The notes under the pieces are model-generated. The model made no database searches and was not told where the DNA came from. It saw only the letters and a program-made list of their open reading frames with translations. Both the position numbers and the translations under genes were made by a program. Shown piece after piece: positions 1-11,700 of a stretch of 64,000 nucleotides of DNA (the stretch's first letter is position 1; each line of letters starts with the position of its first letter). Source of the stretch: Ischnura elegans. Lineage: Eukaryota > Arthropoda > Insecta > Odonata > Coenagrionidae. The stretch covers positions 61,397,585-61,461,584 of the forward strand of contig NC_060251.1 in assembly GCF_921293095.1 (NCBI RefSeq), read 5' to 3'.

Positions 1-1038
1 TGATTGGCTGTAATCTGTGCTGGTGCAGGGTTCTCCACCCCTCCTTTGCACTGTCATCGGACAACTCTCGCTGGCCGGACTCGAAGCATTAACTGCCACA
101 AAAAAGAGCTTACCATGTCATGTAGTAGGGTGTGGAAAAACAGACTAAGATGGATTAATTAGAGGTTGATTAATTGATTAGAATAACATAAGTGTTCAAG
201 ATGCTACTTGGTGTAATCATGAAAGGCAGAAGCTGGTAATACATATCTCAAATACATTACTGTAACACAACCATGTGTTATGGACCGTTAGACAGCTAAT
301 GAATGAGTGCTCGGAATAGTTACCGATGAAAAAAATATTTGAGTGCAATCAGACGAAAATAGATGCAGCAGCTAAAAGCAGGGAAAGAGATGCAGCAGTC
401 TGTACTTAGCAGAAGGTAGAATGTTGGGAAAGAGGGGAGATATGATAAATAGCATTTGGCTGAAGTGAAGAAAGGCAGGATGTTCCTTATGCATAATTGA
501 AGAAATTGTGTGAGAAGGTAATAGAACCAATTTGTGAATGACTTGAACATCTTATGAGAAAATAAACCTTAGCAGTCAGGATACTGTCTGCAAACATCTA
601 TGTCATAGACTTATAACTACAAAAATTTGGGATGAAGGAAGTGTAATTCCTCTAAGTACTTCGTTTCAAATGAAGTCAATTACATTATCCTGGGACCCTT
701 CCAAAAAAAACCGTTTACTATGACTATTAATTATGCAATTAAATTAGTTTTGGAATTCCACTGAGGGCCACATGCCTGGAAAGATAACTTATTATACATT
801 AGACAGTTTCCACAAAGCACAGGATAAGAATACAAAACAGATCCCATTTAATCTGCAATGACCAGCACATTTTTTTCGAATAAGGAGGATCTACTAAAGG
901 CATATTCCACAACAGCAGGTTCGTTGCACATAACATGGTGCCTAAGGGCGCAATAATTAGCGGCCGTAGTTGCTCCGGACAATGTAGAGCGATTCATGTA
1001 CAAGGACTGAAAAAAATATATAAGAAATATTGAATTAC
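1..1038. other. probable intron of the Polr3D-like gene; no exon seen
   Basis: Sequence downstream of the second Polr3D-like exon. Open frames here are short and have no recognisable protein content or paired splice signals. I see no repeat or RNA gene in it. Confidence 0.45.
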
Positions 1039-1622
1039 CTGAATGTAAACACGATTGTTCCGTTGCCCTCCTCTTCCTCCACCTCTGTTTTCCCACTTTC
1101 CTCTTTTACCTCGGCTTCCTTGCCTTGAGCTATCATCCCCAGGTTTCACATCCCTAATAAATAGAAAAGTGTACAATCCAATTTTACAGCGTAGTTAAAT
1201 TGATAAGCCACATTCATCTCACGCTCATCAAATATTAAAATATATTACCATACGCCAAAATATTTAGAATAGTTCCTACATATAAAAAATAGTCCCAAAC
1301 ATAAAAAATAATGCATGAAAGATCACAAAAAGTCTAGTAATAGCTGTATTGTAATTGCACCCACAAATAATGACACAATCAATACTCACACTGATTCATT
1401 AGTCTTGTTCCTTCTTGTGGCTACATTAGGAGCGAATTTCTTCTTAGGCTTCGCAGCTAAAGATAAAGTTTTGGGTAAGCCTAGGGTCAGATCCCGAGGA
1501 GGTTTGAATGATGGTAATCTCTTTGGCGAAATAGTGGGGCTAGGTCTACCCTGCATTGCACTTAAATTGGAAGTGCCATTTTCCAATGGCCTAGAGTTCA
1601 AGTCCTCCTTTCTGAGGGACAT
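1039..1622 (-). CDS. Polr3D: RNA polymerase III subunit RPC4-like, N-terminal exons (partial)
   Basis: Two minus-strand exons join in phase. Exon 1 is 1622-1390 (ATG at 1622-1620; donor GTGAGT; 77 codons plus 2 nt) and exon 2 is 1153-1039 (acceptor TTATTAG; donor GTAATT; ends in phase 0). The 116 residues include a basic patch PSFKPPRDLTLG, then KPKKKFAPNVATRRNK, then an Arg/Gly-rich stretch RGKRGKWENRGGGRGG. This order, a basic motif with Pro-Asn-(Val/Ile) followed by an RG-rich linker, is what I know from the N-terminal half of RPC4/POLR3D, a TFIIF-like subunit of nuclear RNA polymerase III acting in initiation and termination. The conserved C-terminal RPC4 domain is not visible, so later exons must lie beyond the left edge. 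The gene is divergent from Nubp1 with about 1.15 kb between start codons. An apparent continuation after a 29-bp gap is rejected because such an intron is too short. The identification rests on low-complexity sequence and is moderate. Confidence 0.68.
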
Positions 1623-2771
1623 TACGACGGCTTCCCAACTTTAAAGCACACAGGGGTACATTCACCTACATAAACATAGAGATCGTAGAGCTTGGTTTTA
1701 CATAGAAACGAGAGAACATTAGCTGACCTCCAATAACGCGCGTGTCACAGTCACGTAAAAAGTTGTCAAAAGACTGTTGAAAACTCATAAATTTACGGTC
1801 AATCAACTGCTATATTTAATCATTCTTAAAAATTAATCGAGCACAAACGCTCTATGAAGAGCCAGCTGAAGACCACGTGTGACAGACTTAAAAAGATAAT
1901 TAGGAGGCCTAGAGAAAGAAATTCTCATACGCATAAAATACCTGCTTTATGCATCCCGCGATTAACCGTTTTAATTAACCCAAATGGTCATTGTGTGCTA
2001 CGAAAGATAGCTTCTCAGCATTGAGTGCATTTGTGATTGCGTACAAAAAGATCGACTAACAACCAGCGCTGCATTTCAACCATTTCAGCATTGCCAAACT
2101 TAAGAGAGTCATCCAGGTATATCATCAAGAGATAGCGGTAGGTTTAAAATTATCTCAAAATTATGAGTGCCTCGGAGGAGACTCATTGTCACATAAACAT
2201 AATAAGTGGTGTATATAAAGCCATTAAGTATTTTTAATTCATATATTGGATTCAAGAATGAAAACAATGATGCAACATTTTGCAAAAAGTGACTGGCCAT
2301 AAAGTAAACATTTATGCGTAAACTCTCATGCTCCTCTTCCAGTGACTTGAAAAATGCGCTTGTTCTGAAAATATTAAAGATAATAAAAGTAATAGAGGTT
2401 GATAAACGTTATCAACGGAATATATGCAGAATAAAAATCGGCTGGGAAGTACAAATTCAATGAACGCGATAAAGTCAAAGGGAATCCATTATTTTATGTG
2501 ATATTCGTGAATAAAGTAGTCATTAGTGCAGCACAACTTCAAAATAATTTTCAAAATGAATAAAATTAAAATGGGAAGCATTTAAATGAGCAGGAGAGCT
2601 GTCCAAGGTACATTTCTATTTAGATCAAATATTAATTTTCTCGTACGTTGGCGTTCCTGTATATTCATTGTTTTCATTTAATATCGAGTCGCAGTTGTTT
2701 ACGAGGTGAAGATAAAGTCCAAGCAGTCCAAGACTCGTGATTTTTGAAGAATTTAAATAATTTTCGTCAAT
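1623..2771. promoter_or_regulatory. shared 5' region between divergent Polr3D-like and Nubp1 genes
   Basis: This interval separates the two opposite start codons at 1622 and 2772 and must hold both 5' UTRs and promoters, unless upstream non-coding exons exist. It contains no credible coding sequence. I do not see a convincing TATA box, so dispersed housekeeping-type initiation is likely but inferred. Confidence 0.45.
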
Positions 2772-5700
2772 ATGTCATCTATTCCTGAGCGTATGTTTTC
2801 TATTATCAAGTATTTATAAGCGACTGAATGCTTAGGGGATTTTAAATAATCCATTCTGCCTGTTACCTCTTAAGTGCAGCTCTATTTTTTCGTATCACCT
2901 ATGGTCTTTGAGTGATAATTATCAAATGTTGCGTGGGAAATTATTTATATTTGTTGATTTTATGGCCATAAATTTTCACTAAAAATTATGTTTGTTTAAA
3001 TGGTTTTAGATTGCCCTGGAACTCAGAGTGAGAGTGCTGGCAAAGAAACAGCTTGTCGGGGTTGCCCCAATCAGGCCATATGCGCCTCAGGAGCAGCGAA
3101 AGGCCCCGATCCAGGTAAAAATAATGTTACTAGTGGCGAATTACTTCAGCTTTTCCCGAGGGTTTACCTCTGTGGATATATCATGCTTACTATTTTTGTA
3201 CTTCTTACAGGAATTATTCTTGTGCAGCAGCGGCTTTCATCCGTGAAGCACATCATTCTTGTTCTTTCTGGCAAGGGAGGAGTTGGAAAGAGTACATTCT
3301 CATCACTACTTGCCCGAGGACTTTCATCAGATTTGGATAAAAATGTTTGTATAATTTTATAGGGGTACTATCATCCCGTTCTTTGTATAAGGCGGATTAG
3401 TTTTTTTTTACATATTCCCTTTCACCATGATCTTAAAGTTTGACCCAATTTTAAGATGGCGAAATGTAGGATTACTTCTATTTTGGTTGCCGTATTGATA
3501 GATCTGAGTTCGTGTCATACTTAAGGGATACCTTCAAGGGGTTCAAACACAGTCATGGTGCAAACCATGCACATGATTGTTCTTGTTTTGCACAAAATTT
3601 CTTCGTTGCTTCAACTGACTCCTTTTGGTTTGACAAATTGAAATTAGTAGGAAGGGGATGTCATAACAATGTGGGTTGTTCAACAAGGGGATCTACATCT
3701 GCATAATACCCCTCAAGCCGCCTAAAAGGCGTGTGGCAGGGAGTGTTAGGACACCAGCATTTAGAAATAAAAAGGAAGTGCTCTAAGAAAATTACGACCA
3801 GCATTTATTGAAATCCTTTATGGTTCGGGGGAAAAACAAATTCGCATTCATGGGTGTATGGGATGCATGGATTATTGATGTAATTCTTTAACCTGAATGT
3901 GTACCTGGTATTTAGAGTTAGGGTTTGGATAATTAGTTGCAGGAATTACTTTAAACCTGCATTTTATTCTTCCTTTCACATATATTTTCACACTTAGTGT
4001 GTTTAGCACTGTTAACAACTGCTTGGGCATCATTGTCGCAGGCCTTACCGACCTAAAGACTTTTATACATGGTACATCAGCTTGTATAAGTTAACCCTTT
4101 CACTCCCAAGCGGCAGATATATCAGCCTCTTAGAGCTATATTTCTCATAAACTATAATGTTTAATTATTTAATTTATTTTTATAATGAATGTATACATAT
4201 TTTGCTATCCTTAGGTATTTTTTATATAATTTAATTTACACTTTTAATATTTTAATGGACGTTATTTCGGCAACTCTTTGTAAAATCTGACTCATTTTGT
4301 CAAAATTTTAACGCCACTTATAACTAAGGGAAATAAGAAAATTTGTCGGTCATTGTTACTGATATTTGTTTATTAGAGCTACGGAGGATAAATTAATTTT
4401 CTAATTTAAATGTTCTTTGTCAGTAATTTTTTATGTACACTAACGGGTTATTGAACTTTGTTTTTCCTCTCGTAAATTGCCGCTGTGGCTGACTAATGAC
4501 CTTATGATATTCTCAATAAGCCTATGCACGCTTTTACGTGTGATTTATTCTTATTCACTTCACTACATTACGTGCGTTTTTCTTCATGTAATACGTTGGT
4601 ACCTATGACTCTGTACTTTTCACGGCATAACATTTTTATCTAACCTCTAATCTCCCGCCCGCTGCAATTATATTCCGGCGTCTCCTTTTTACAATCAAAT
4701 CCTTTTTCGGTATCGATATACATTTCAAAGGAATCTTCTTATACGAATCAAATTACTAAATTTTATTCATAAGGAAACACTACTTCTTGTTTACAGCAAG
4801 AGTACACTAAGACTAAGGTTATTGTGCGTGGCGCGCGAATAAAATGTTTACAGCGAACATCAGAAAGTGGCCAATAACGTTGCTGAATAGTAGCCATGAA
4901 AGTGATGGCTTTACAGTTTTTTATCCAAATCTTCCATATATACGTAAGTGATTCATTGTATCATTGCTTTGCTGACACCTACTTAGTGGGCAACTTCTGA
5001 GAATGCATCACCTGTTACTAATCTAATGGTTTGCATGCGCAGTCCCGATGGCTTAGTTTGCATCAACTTGCGCATATCAGAGATTCGGATACTTTGGTTC
5101 GGTTCTTCGCGTTGTGTTTTCTGTGCATTCAGTCATTTGAATTTGTGTCAAAGTTCATCATTGCTGCGAAATTTGCACATAAAAGTCTAGTGCGTTTTTT
5201 GAGTGGTGTGAGTGATATTTTTCTAGAAAATATCACCCATAATGGCTGGATCATCAAGCATAACAGACAAGGATGTTTTGGAAATTTTAGACAATTCATC
5301 CAATGAAAGTGAGTCAGACTACTACGAAAGTGACAGTGAGTTGGGGAACGATAGTAATGGAGATCAGCATTCGTTTCAGTCTTCGGATGAGTTGGACACT
5401 GATGAAGACAGTGACGACAGAGAATGGAGGGAATTACAAGTTCCTGCAGAACCAATTCCCGCTAAGTTCAAGTTCCAAGAAGTAAGTGGACGCAAGAGAG
5501 CCCCACCACCTAACTCACCTCCAATTCTATATTTTAGACTTTTTTATGGACCTTCTTTTGAACCTCTTCATCACTGAAACCAAAATATATGCAAAACAAC
5601 ACATTATCTCTCATTCTGGAAGATCATCACCACCACTGAAGTGGGAAACAGTTAAGATTGCGGAAATGAAAGGATTCCTAGCCTGTATTTTGAACATGGG

Positions 5701-8700
5701 AATTACGTATCCGGAAACCCACCATAGCTTCTTCATATTGGTCGACTTTGCCTTCTCAGAGTACACCTTGGTTCGGAAAAATGTTTCGGTGGAATTACTT
5801 CCAGCTTATTTTGAGATTTTTTCATTTGGTTGACCCCAAAAAATGTACGGCCTGTAGCGATCCCAGGTACGACCCTTGCATCAGGTACCAACCCCTTGTT
5901 GACCATGCAAATAATGTGTTTAGATACCATTATACCCCTCATGAAACTCTGAGCGTGGGTGAAAGTCTGGTAGGAGCAAAAAACTTAACAAGTTTGTTGC
6001 AGTACCTGCCAAATGAGCACCATCACCGTTAGGGAATCAAATTTCAGATGCTGTATGATGCTGTATCAAATTATTGCTTAGGCTTCTTTACCTACAAAGG
6101 TAGATCAAATGATGAAGAAAGGATGGAGGTGAAGGAACATGGCTGGGATATACAGTGGTATTGAAACTCCTTCAGATGAACAATTATTTATACAAAGGCT
6201 ACCATGTTTTTGTGGACAATTTTTTTATGTCAGTTCCCTTAGTAAACAAACTTAACAAATGGGTACATATATTATGGGAACTGTTAGAAAAAACCGAAAA
6301 TTTCTACCTGAGTTTTTCAAAAAGAAGTTCACTATCAGGGAAAAAATGTTTTGCCATTCCTGGTGTATTCTAGCCAGTGCATTTAGGGAAAAAATTTCTC
6401 AAAATCGACCTGTGATCCTTCTTTCAAGTAAGGCGACTGCAAAGAATAGTGAAGTGACAAAATTGAGACAAGGCTGCGAGAAAAAAACTGTGAAACCAGA
6501 AGTAATTTTGGATTATAACAAGTAAATAGGAGGTGTAGACTCTTCAGACATGATGCTCTATGTATATTTAGATGAAAGGAAAACATTAAAATATTGGAAG
6601 AAAGTAGCATTCAACATTATTGGGAGGATCGTTGTGAATAGCCACATAATACACTGTAACAATTAATTTCGAGTGTTATTTGAGTTGAGTCGAAGAATGT
6701 TGATGTGACAATTGGTGGGAGAGGAACAATGAGGCAAGTGATGGTGGACGGAGATGGTTGTGAATGGCAAAGAGAGGGAAGTTGGATTGTAATAGTCATG
6801 GCGAGCATGTGTTTTTGCTCCTGAGTTTTAAATTATAAAAGGTTTTATACAGTGAATAGGCAGCATAAAGTGAAATGATCTTAGGAAGGAAAAGTGTTAA
6901 TTTATTTTCATAATTATTGTTCGAGATGTGTTCTGTGGCAGATTTTAGCAAGCAAAATTTTACTAATAATTTTGAATTTCCAATTTAATATTCTTGTACT
7001 AGTTTCTAGTAGGCATTCATTGATTCGAGATAAATAATAAGGGAATTCAACAACTCGAAGGCGTTGGGGCTTCGATTGTTAAATGTAGATTAGGGCATGA
7101 TAACCAAAATGTTTATAGTTGCTTTGTCTAAAAAAAAAAGTTGAGTTTCGAAGGCTTTTAAAAGAAAATGTTTTTAGTCCCTTACAACATTTCTTTTAAT
7201 GGGGCTATTGTAACAATTAATTTCGAGTGTTATTTGAGCTGAGTCAAAGAATGTTGATGTGACAATTGGTGGGAGAGGAACAATGAGGCAAGTGATGGTG
7301 GATGGAGATTGTTATGAACGGCAAAGATAGGGAAGTTGGATTGTAATACTCACGGCGAGTGGATGTGTTTTTGCTCCCGAGTTTTAAATTATAGAAGGTG
7401 TTATACAGTGTAATAAAATTATTTGTTAAGTTAGAAATGGAAATATAATAAGAACGTTACAACAAATATAAGGAAAATTTCAAAGAACCAGGAAAACCTC
7501 TGACAAGACTTACGTACACTATTGGTGTAATTGAAAACTTAGGCGCTAAGCGGTTGAATTTCAGGGAAGAGTCCGAAGTGAGGGGCCGTATTTCACCGGA
7601 AATAAGGAAACTGGGTGGGATAAAAGAATACAGATGCTGTGTCTGCAGCACAAAGGAACAAGGAAGAAGATCCAGAACAGTGTGCGTCAGATGCAACAGG
7701 GGTTTGCGTGGGGAGTGTTTGCATAAGGATTAGTGCTAAAAGAGTGATTGTGAGCAAAAGGCAAAATTTATTCCTACGTGATATTTTTAAAAACTAATAA
7801 AAAGTGTACCTATGTACTTATTTCATAAACAACTTGAACAAATAATGAAAAATCCTCTGTGAAACAATTTTCATCATATTTGTTAGCCTTCGTTTTTATA
7901 GAAATAACATTGCATATGTAAGTCATTCATATGTTTAAATACATGCAATGTTAACATTTAAACAATTCCTTTAGCTATAGTTTAAACTAACAATAATTTG
8001 TATTATTTAAGGCCTAGATATGTAAGTACATACATATTTCATTATTTTTGTACAGAAGACTGGCGTAGGCACTGCTCAAAACTGATTGTGACAGATTGAA
8101 AGGATTTAAATTTTATGGCAACAGTTTTTCTGTTTATGCATTAAAAAGTATGTAGATCTGTGAAAAACTAAATTCTAAATGTAACACAATTTTCAATAAT
8201 TGCAAAATGGAAAAAATACTATGAACAAATAAGCCATAAAGTTACGTTTTTCGTAAAAAAATTTAAAAGTACTAAGTTTATCATTTTATTTTTGCAAAAC
8301 TAAAAATTACATAGGTATATATAATATTAATAATTAAAATTTTTGAAAACTTGATTTATTTCTACATATGCGTGATTTTTCCATGTCTATATAGCCTAAA
8401 ATAAATCCATAAGAATTTTTACAAAAAGTATTAGTAATTTCATGAGAAAACCTTGGCAGTTTTGGGTATGCATATTGAAAAATGCTTGGGAGTGAAAGGG
8501 TTAATGTCTAAATGTATGGACATGAGGAATAATTAGAGTTAGATAAAACATCGTATGTACTTAAAAAAAACAAGTCTTTATGTACATTCTAGGCTAATAT
8601 TCCAGCAAAAATGTTGGTCGATGCCCAAATATTCAATATTTATTTCATTTGTATATGTTTTAATTTTATGGAAAATTGTTGTGCATTTGCATAACTAGTT

Positions 8701-11700
8701 TTCACAATCGCAAACTGAGGGTAAATAAATAAGATTTTTGTCATTATTTTCCATACATTGGATGTTCTTCTCTGCTAGATGTTAGTAAATAGACCTAATG
8801 TTGTCGTTGGAAATACTGGGATGGCTACTAATAGTGAAGTATTATCTTTCGTATTTTCTTCTAATAGGTTGGAATACTTGATATTGACATATGTGGTCCT
8901 TCTGTGCCAAGAATAATGGGCGTTTTAGGTGAACAGGTGAGAAACTGAAAATATATTATTTGTAAAAAAATTATAATGCTAACATTAAGTATTTGGCTAC
9001 TTGGTGTACAGTCAATGAATTGCTATTGTGCTATATCACTTTCAGGTGCATCAGAGTGGTTCTGGATGGTCTCCTGTGGTAAGTCTGTCATTCGCTTATT
9101 GAATGCATATTACTGCCTATTCTTTTGGTCTAAAGTTGGCATGATCATCGTGATTTCATTCTCACATTTTTTTCCCTTATCACAATTTGCCTATTTTTTT
9201 ATTCATAGTCATTCAAATCAAAGTCCATTTTAGAAAAAAATGTGTTGTTTGCTGGCAATTGTGCTGATTAGTGGTTAGAGTCTTGGCTTGCATGAATCTG
9301 AATGAATGAGATAGTGGACCCTGTGTTCAAATCCTTGTTTCCTTTTAGGGCCCTATCCCAATTTCCTGATGAATCAGGATCCTTGCAGGGTTTCTTAGTG
9401 AAGTGCACTTCATATAATGCATTCCAGCTGTCTGGTGGAATATTATGCAGTGATCCTTTTGTTGTGTTTGATTAATTGTCTGTCAGTACTGTAGCCAGAC
9501 TGCTCTCCAATTTTACCCTTTGCTCGTTATAAGAATGGTCTTTGGTGTTCATATCCTTCTCTTTATGCTGTTTCCCTATGTAGCTTTTTTAATTAAAATG
9601 TTTTTGCTCATTAAAATGCTTTGATTAGAAATGATCTTGAGGAAGGGAGAAAATTAAAAGAGGAAGAAGAAGAATATGAAGTGTACACATATTCATATAA
9701 GTATTGCATATAACTATTGCACATGGATTCCATTGGTAACACTTGGAAGTGCTTGGAACTTTTTGTCTATGTAGTAAAACCTTGCAAATAAGCAGATGAA
9801 GGAACTTGCTTAGATTTTTGACTTGATTGAATGATTTTTAATAATTGTTGGCTTTTATGCATGCTTTTGAAAGTTTACTGGCTTTATGCCTTTTAAATGA
9901 TGCCTTAATAATGTGGGCTATGGGTTCTGAATGTTGACAGTGAGGGTTTAAATACGTCATAAAGTGTCAACATATTTAATGTAATGTATTCTAAAACTTT
10001 GATTTTCAGTATGTTGAGGAAAATCTTGCTGTGATGTCCATTGGTTTTCTTCTTGGAAGTCCAGATGATGCTGTAATATGGAGAGGGCCCAAAAAGAATG
10101 GTATTAACATTCTGTTCTAATGAGTTCTGTGTATGTTACAATAATATGCTTCCTTTATATTTTAAAATTTGGGATTTGATTTTTAAAATAAAAAAACATA
10201 CCATGCATGAATGAGGATCTTTAGCCTATGTCATGGATTTTAATCATTTTTTTAAACATTGGAAGGAATATATTTTGAACCATCATTACTCACTTGATCA
10301 AATTCCCCACTTAAGTATATGGACAGTCCCAGACACGAAAGTCTTACCAACCAGAAGCCAAAAATTTCTAAGTCCCAATTTCACACAGAATTGGCATTGC
10401 CACTGAACCACACCTCTGTATCTGTGAACACCAAACCCTTTGAGTTCGAAGGGGGGGCCTTTTCTTCTGTGTTCAAAAAAGAGTATGTTGCTCATCTAGG
10501 AAGGGTATTTGATCAGCAAAGTGATTTTTTTGATGGAGTGCGCATGAGTCTTGGCTTCTGAGTAAAGGCGAATTCCTCATTGAGTTGAGTTTCGAAGTAT
10601 TCAGTAGTGGTCATTTCCTCAACAAGGCATTTTTGTGCCTATTGCTGGGTAGAACATGTTAGAATATAATTGAAAAGCAATTTTATCGCAACCATTAGAT
10701 ATTTTGAATTCAATAATTTGAAAAGCTGTTGAAATTGTGGTTATGTGAGATGTCGCATTGCTATGCTGTGTCTTCCAGCGAAGAGACAAAGAAGGGAGGG
10801 GAACAAATGCTTAGGGCCTTTGGTCCTCCGCTCTTCGATCCTTTCATTCTATGATTTATGATGGCACTAAGCTTTAATTCGTAGGACCTTCTTAAGCTGA
10901 GATTATATCCAAAGAGTTATGGCAAGTAATCCATTATTTTTCAAAGCATTAAATCTCATTGCAAACAAGTTCAGTTTTTGTGTATCATACAGTACAGCAC
11001 CTTCGTCATATGCCATAAAATGATAAAGCCCTCCAGAGGGCCTCTGGTGGCTTCCTTCCCTATCCTATATCCATTCTCTGCATCCAGGACACTATTCTTT
11101 TTACAGTTGACCAGAACCTCATTTACAATAACCCAAGAGCCTCTATTATAAGTTTCCCTTTCCCAAACAAGATAGGTAAAATCAAATGGGATCTCCTTCC
11201 ACCAAAAATGTAGCTAATCATATCTGCTAGATAGGACAAAGCATAAAATTGGAAGCTCTTGTTTAACTGTAAAATATATATTTAACTTAACTTGTAATAA
11301 TATATTTATGTGAATCATTGAAAAAATAACCAATCAGGAACTCAAGAGGGTTTGCTGTTCTCCGATACGGAGGGGTTGTTCAGTGGCGTTGCCAATTCAG
11401 TGTGAATTCGGGCATAGAAAATTTTCGCCTGCTGTATGGTAAGATTTTAGTGTTGGGATTCTGCATCAAAATGCATTTTCAATGTCAAATTTGAGACTGG
11501 GTTCAACATTTTAAAATACTTGGAATAACAGAGTATAACTTCAGTTTCAATGGTCATCATTCCTTTTCCATTAAATTAATATGTCGGGACATTCAGTACT
11601 TACCCTCCATGAATAACTTTAATAGATTTTGCGATGCAAATAGCTCGAGAAGCAGGGGATGGATTGAAAAACTAGAAATGTAGGTCCATATTTCTTATTT

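Larger units (their letters stand above)
4091..8504 (+). mobile_element. piggyBac-family DNA transposon with intact ends and TTAA duplications
   Basis: TTAA (4091-4094) is followed by ccctttcactcccaagc (4095-4111). The exact reverse complement gcttgggagtgaaaggg (8484-8500) is followed by TTAA (8501-8504). A perfect 17-bp terminal inverted repeat with TTAA target duplications is diagnostic of piggyBac. The element is 4406 bp between the duplications, sits wholly inside Nubp1 intron 3, and holds a broken transposase in the same orientation. Its length beyond a usual 2.5-3 kb piggyBac is partly explained by an internal insertion of about 760 bp (6651-7411). Confidence 0.95.

Noticed and set aside
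848-1009. Possible third exon of the Polr3D-like gene (SLYMNRSTLSGATT...)
   Set aside because: It would require an intron of only about 29 bp after the exon ending at 1039, and the peptide does not resemble RPC4.
3000-3362. 120-codon frame starting MVLDCPGTQ and reading through to an ATPase motif
   Set aside because: It crosses a GT donor and AG acceptor. The spliced model with start at 2772 restores the NUBP1 N-terminus and length.
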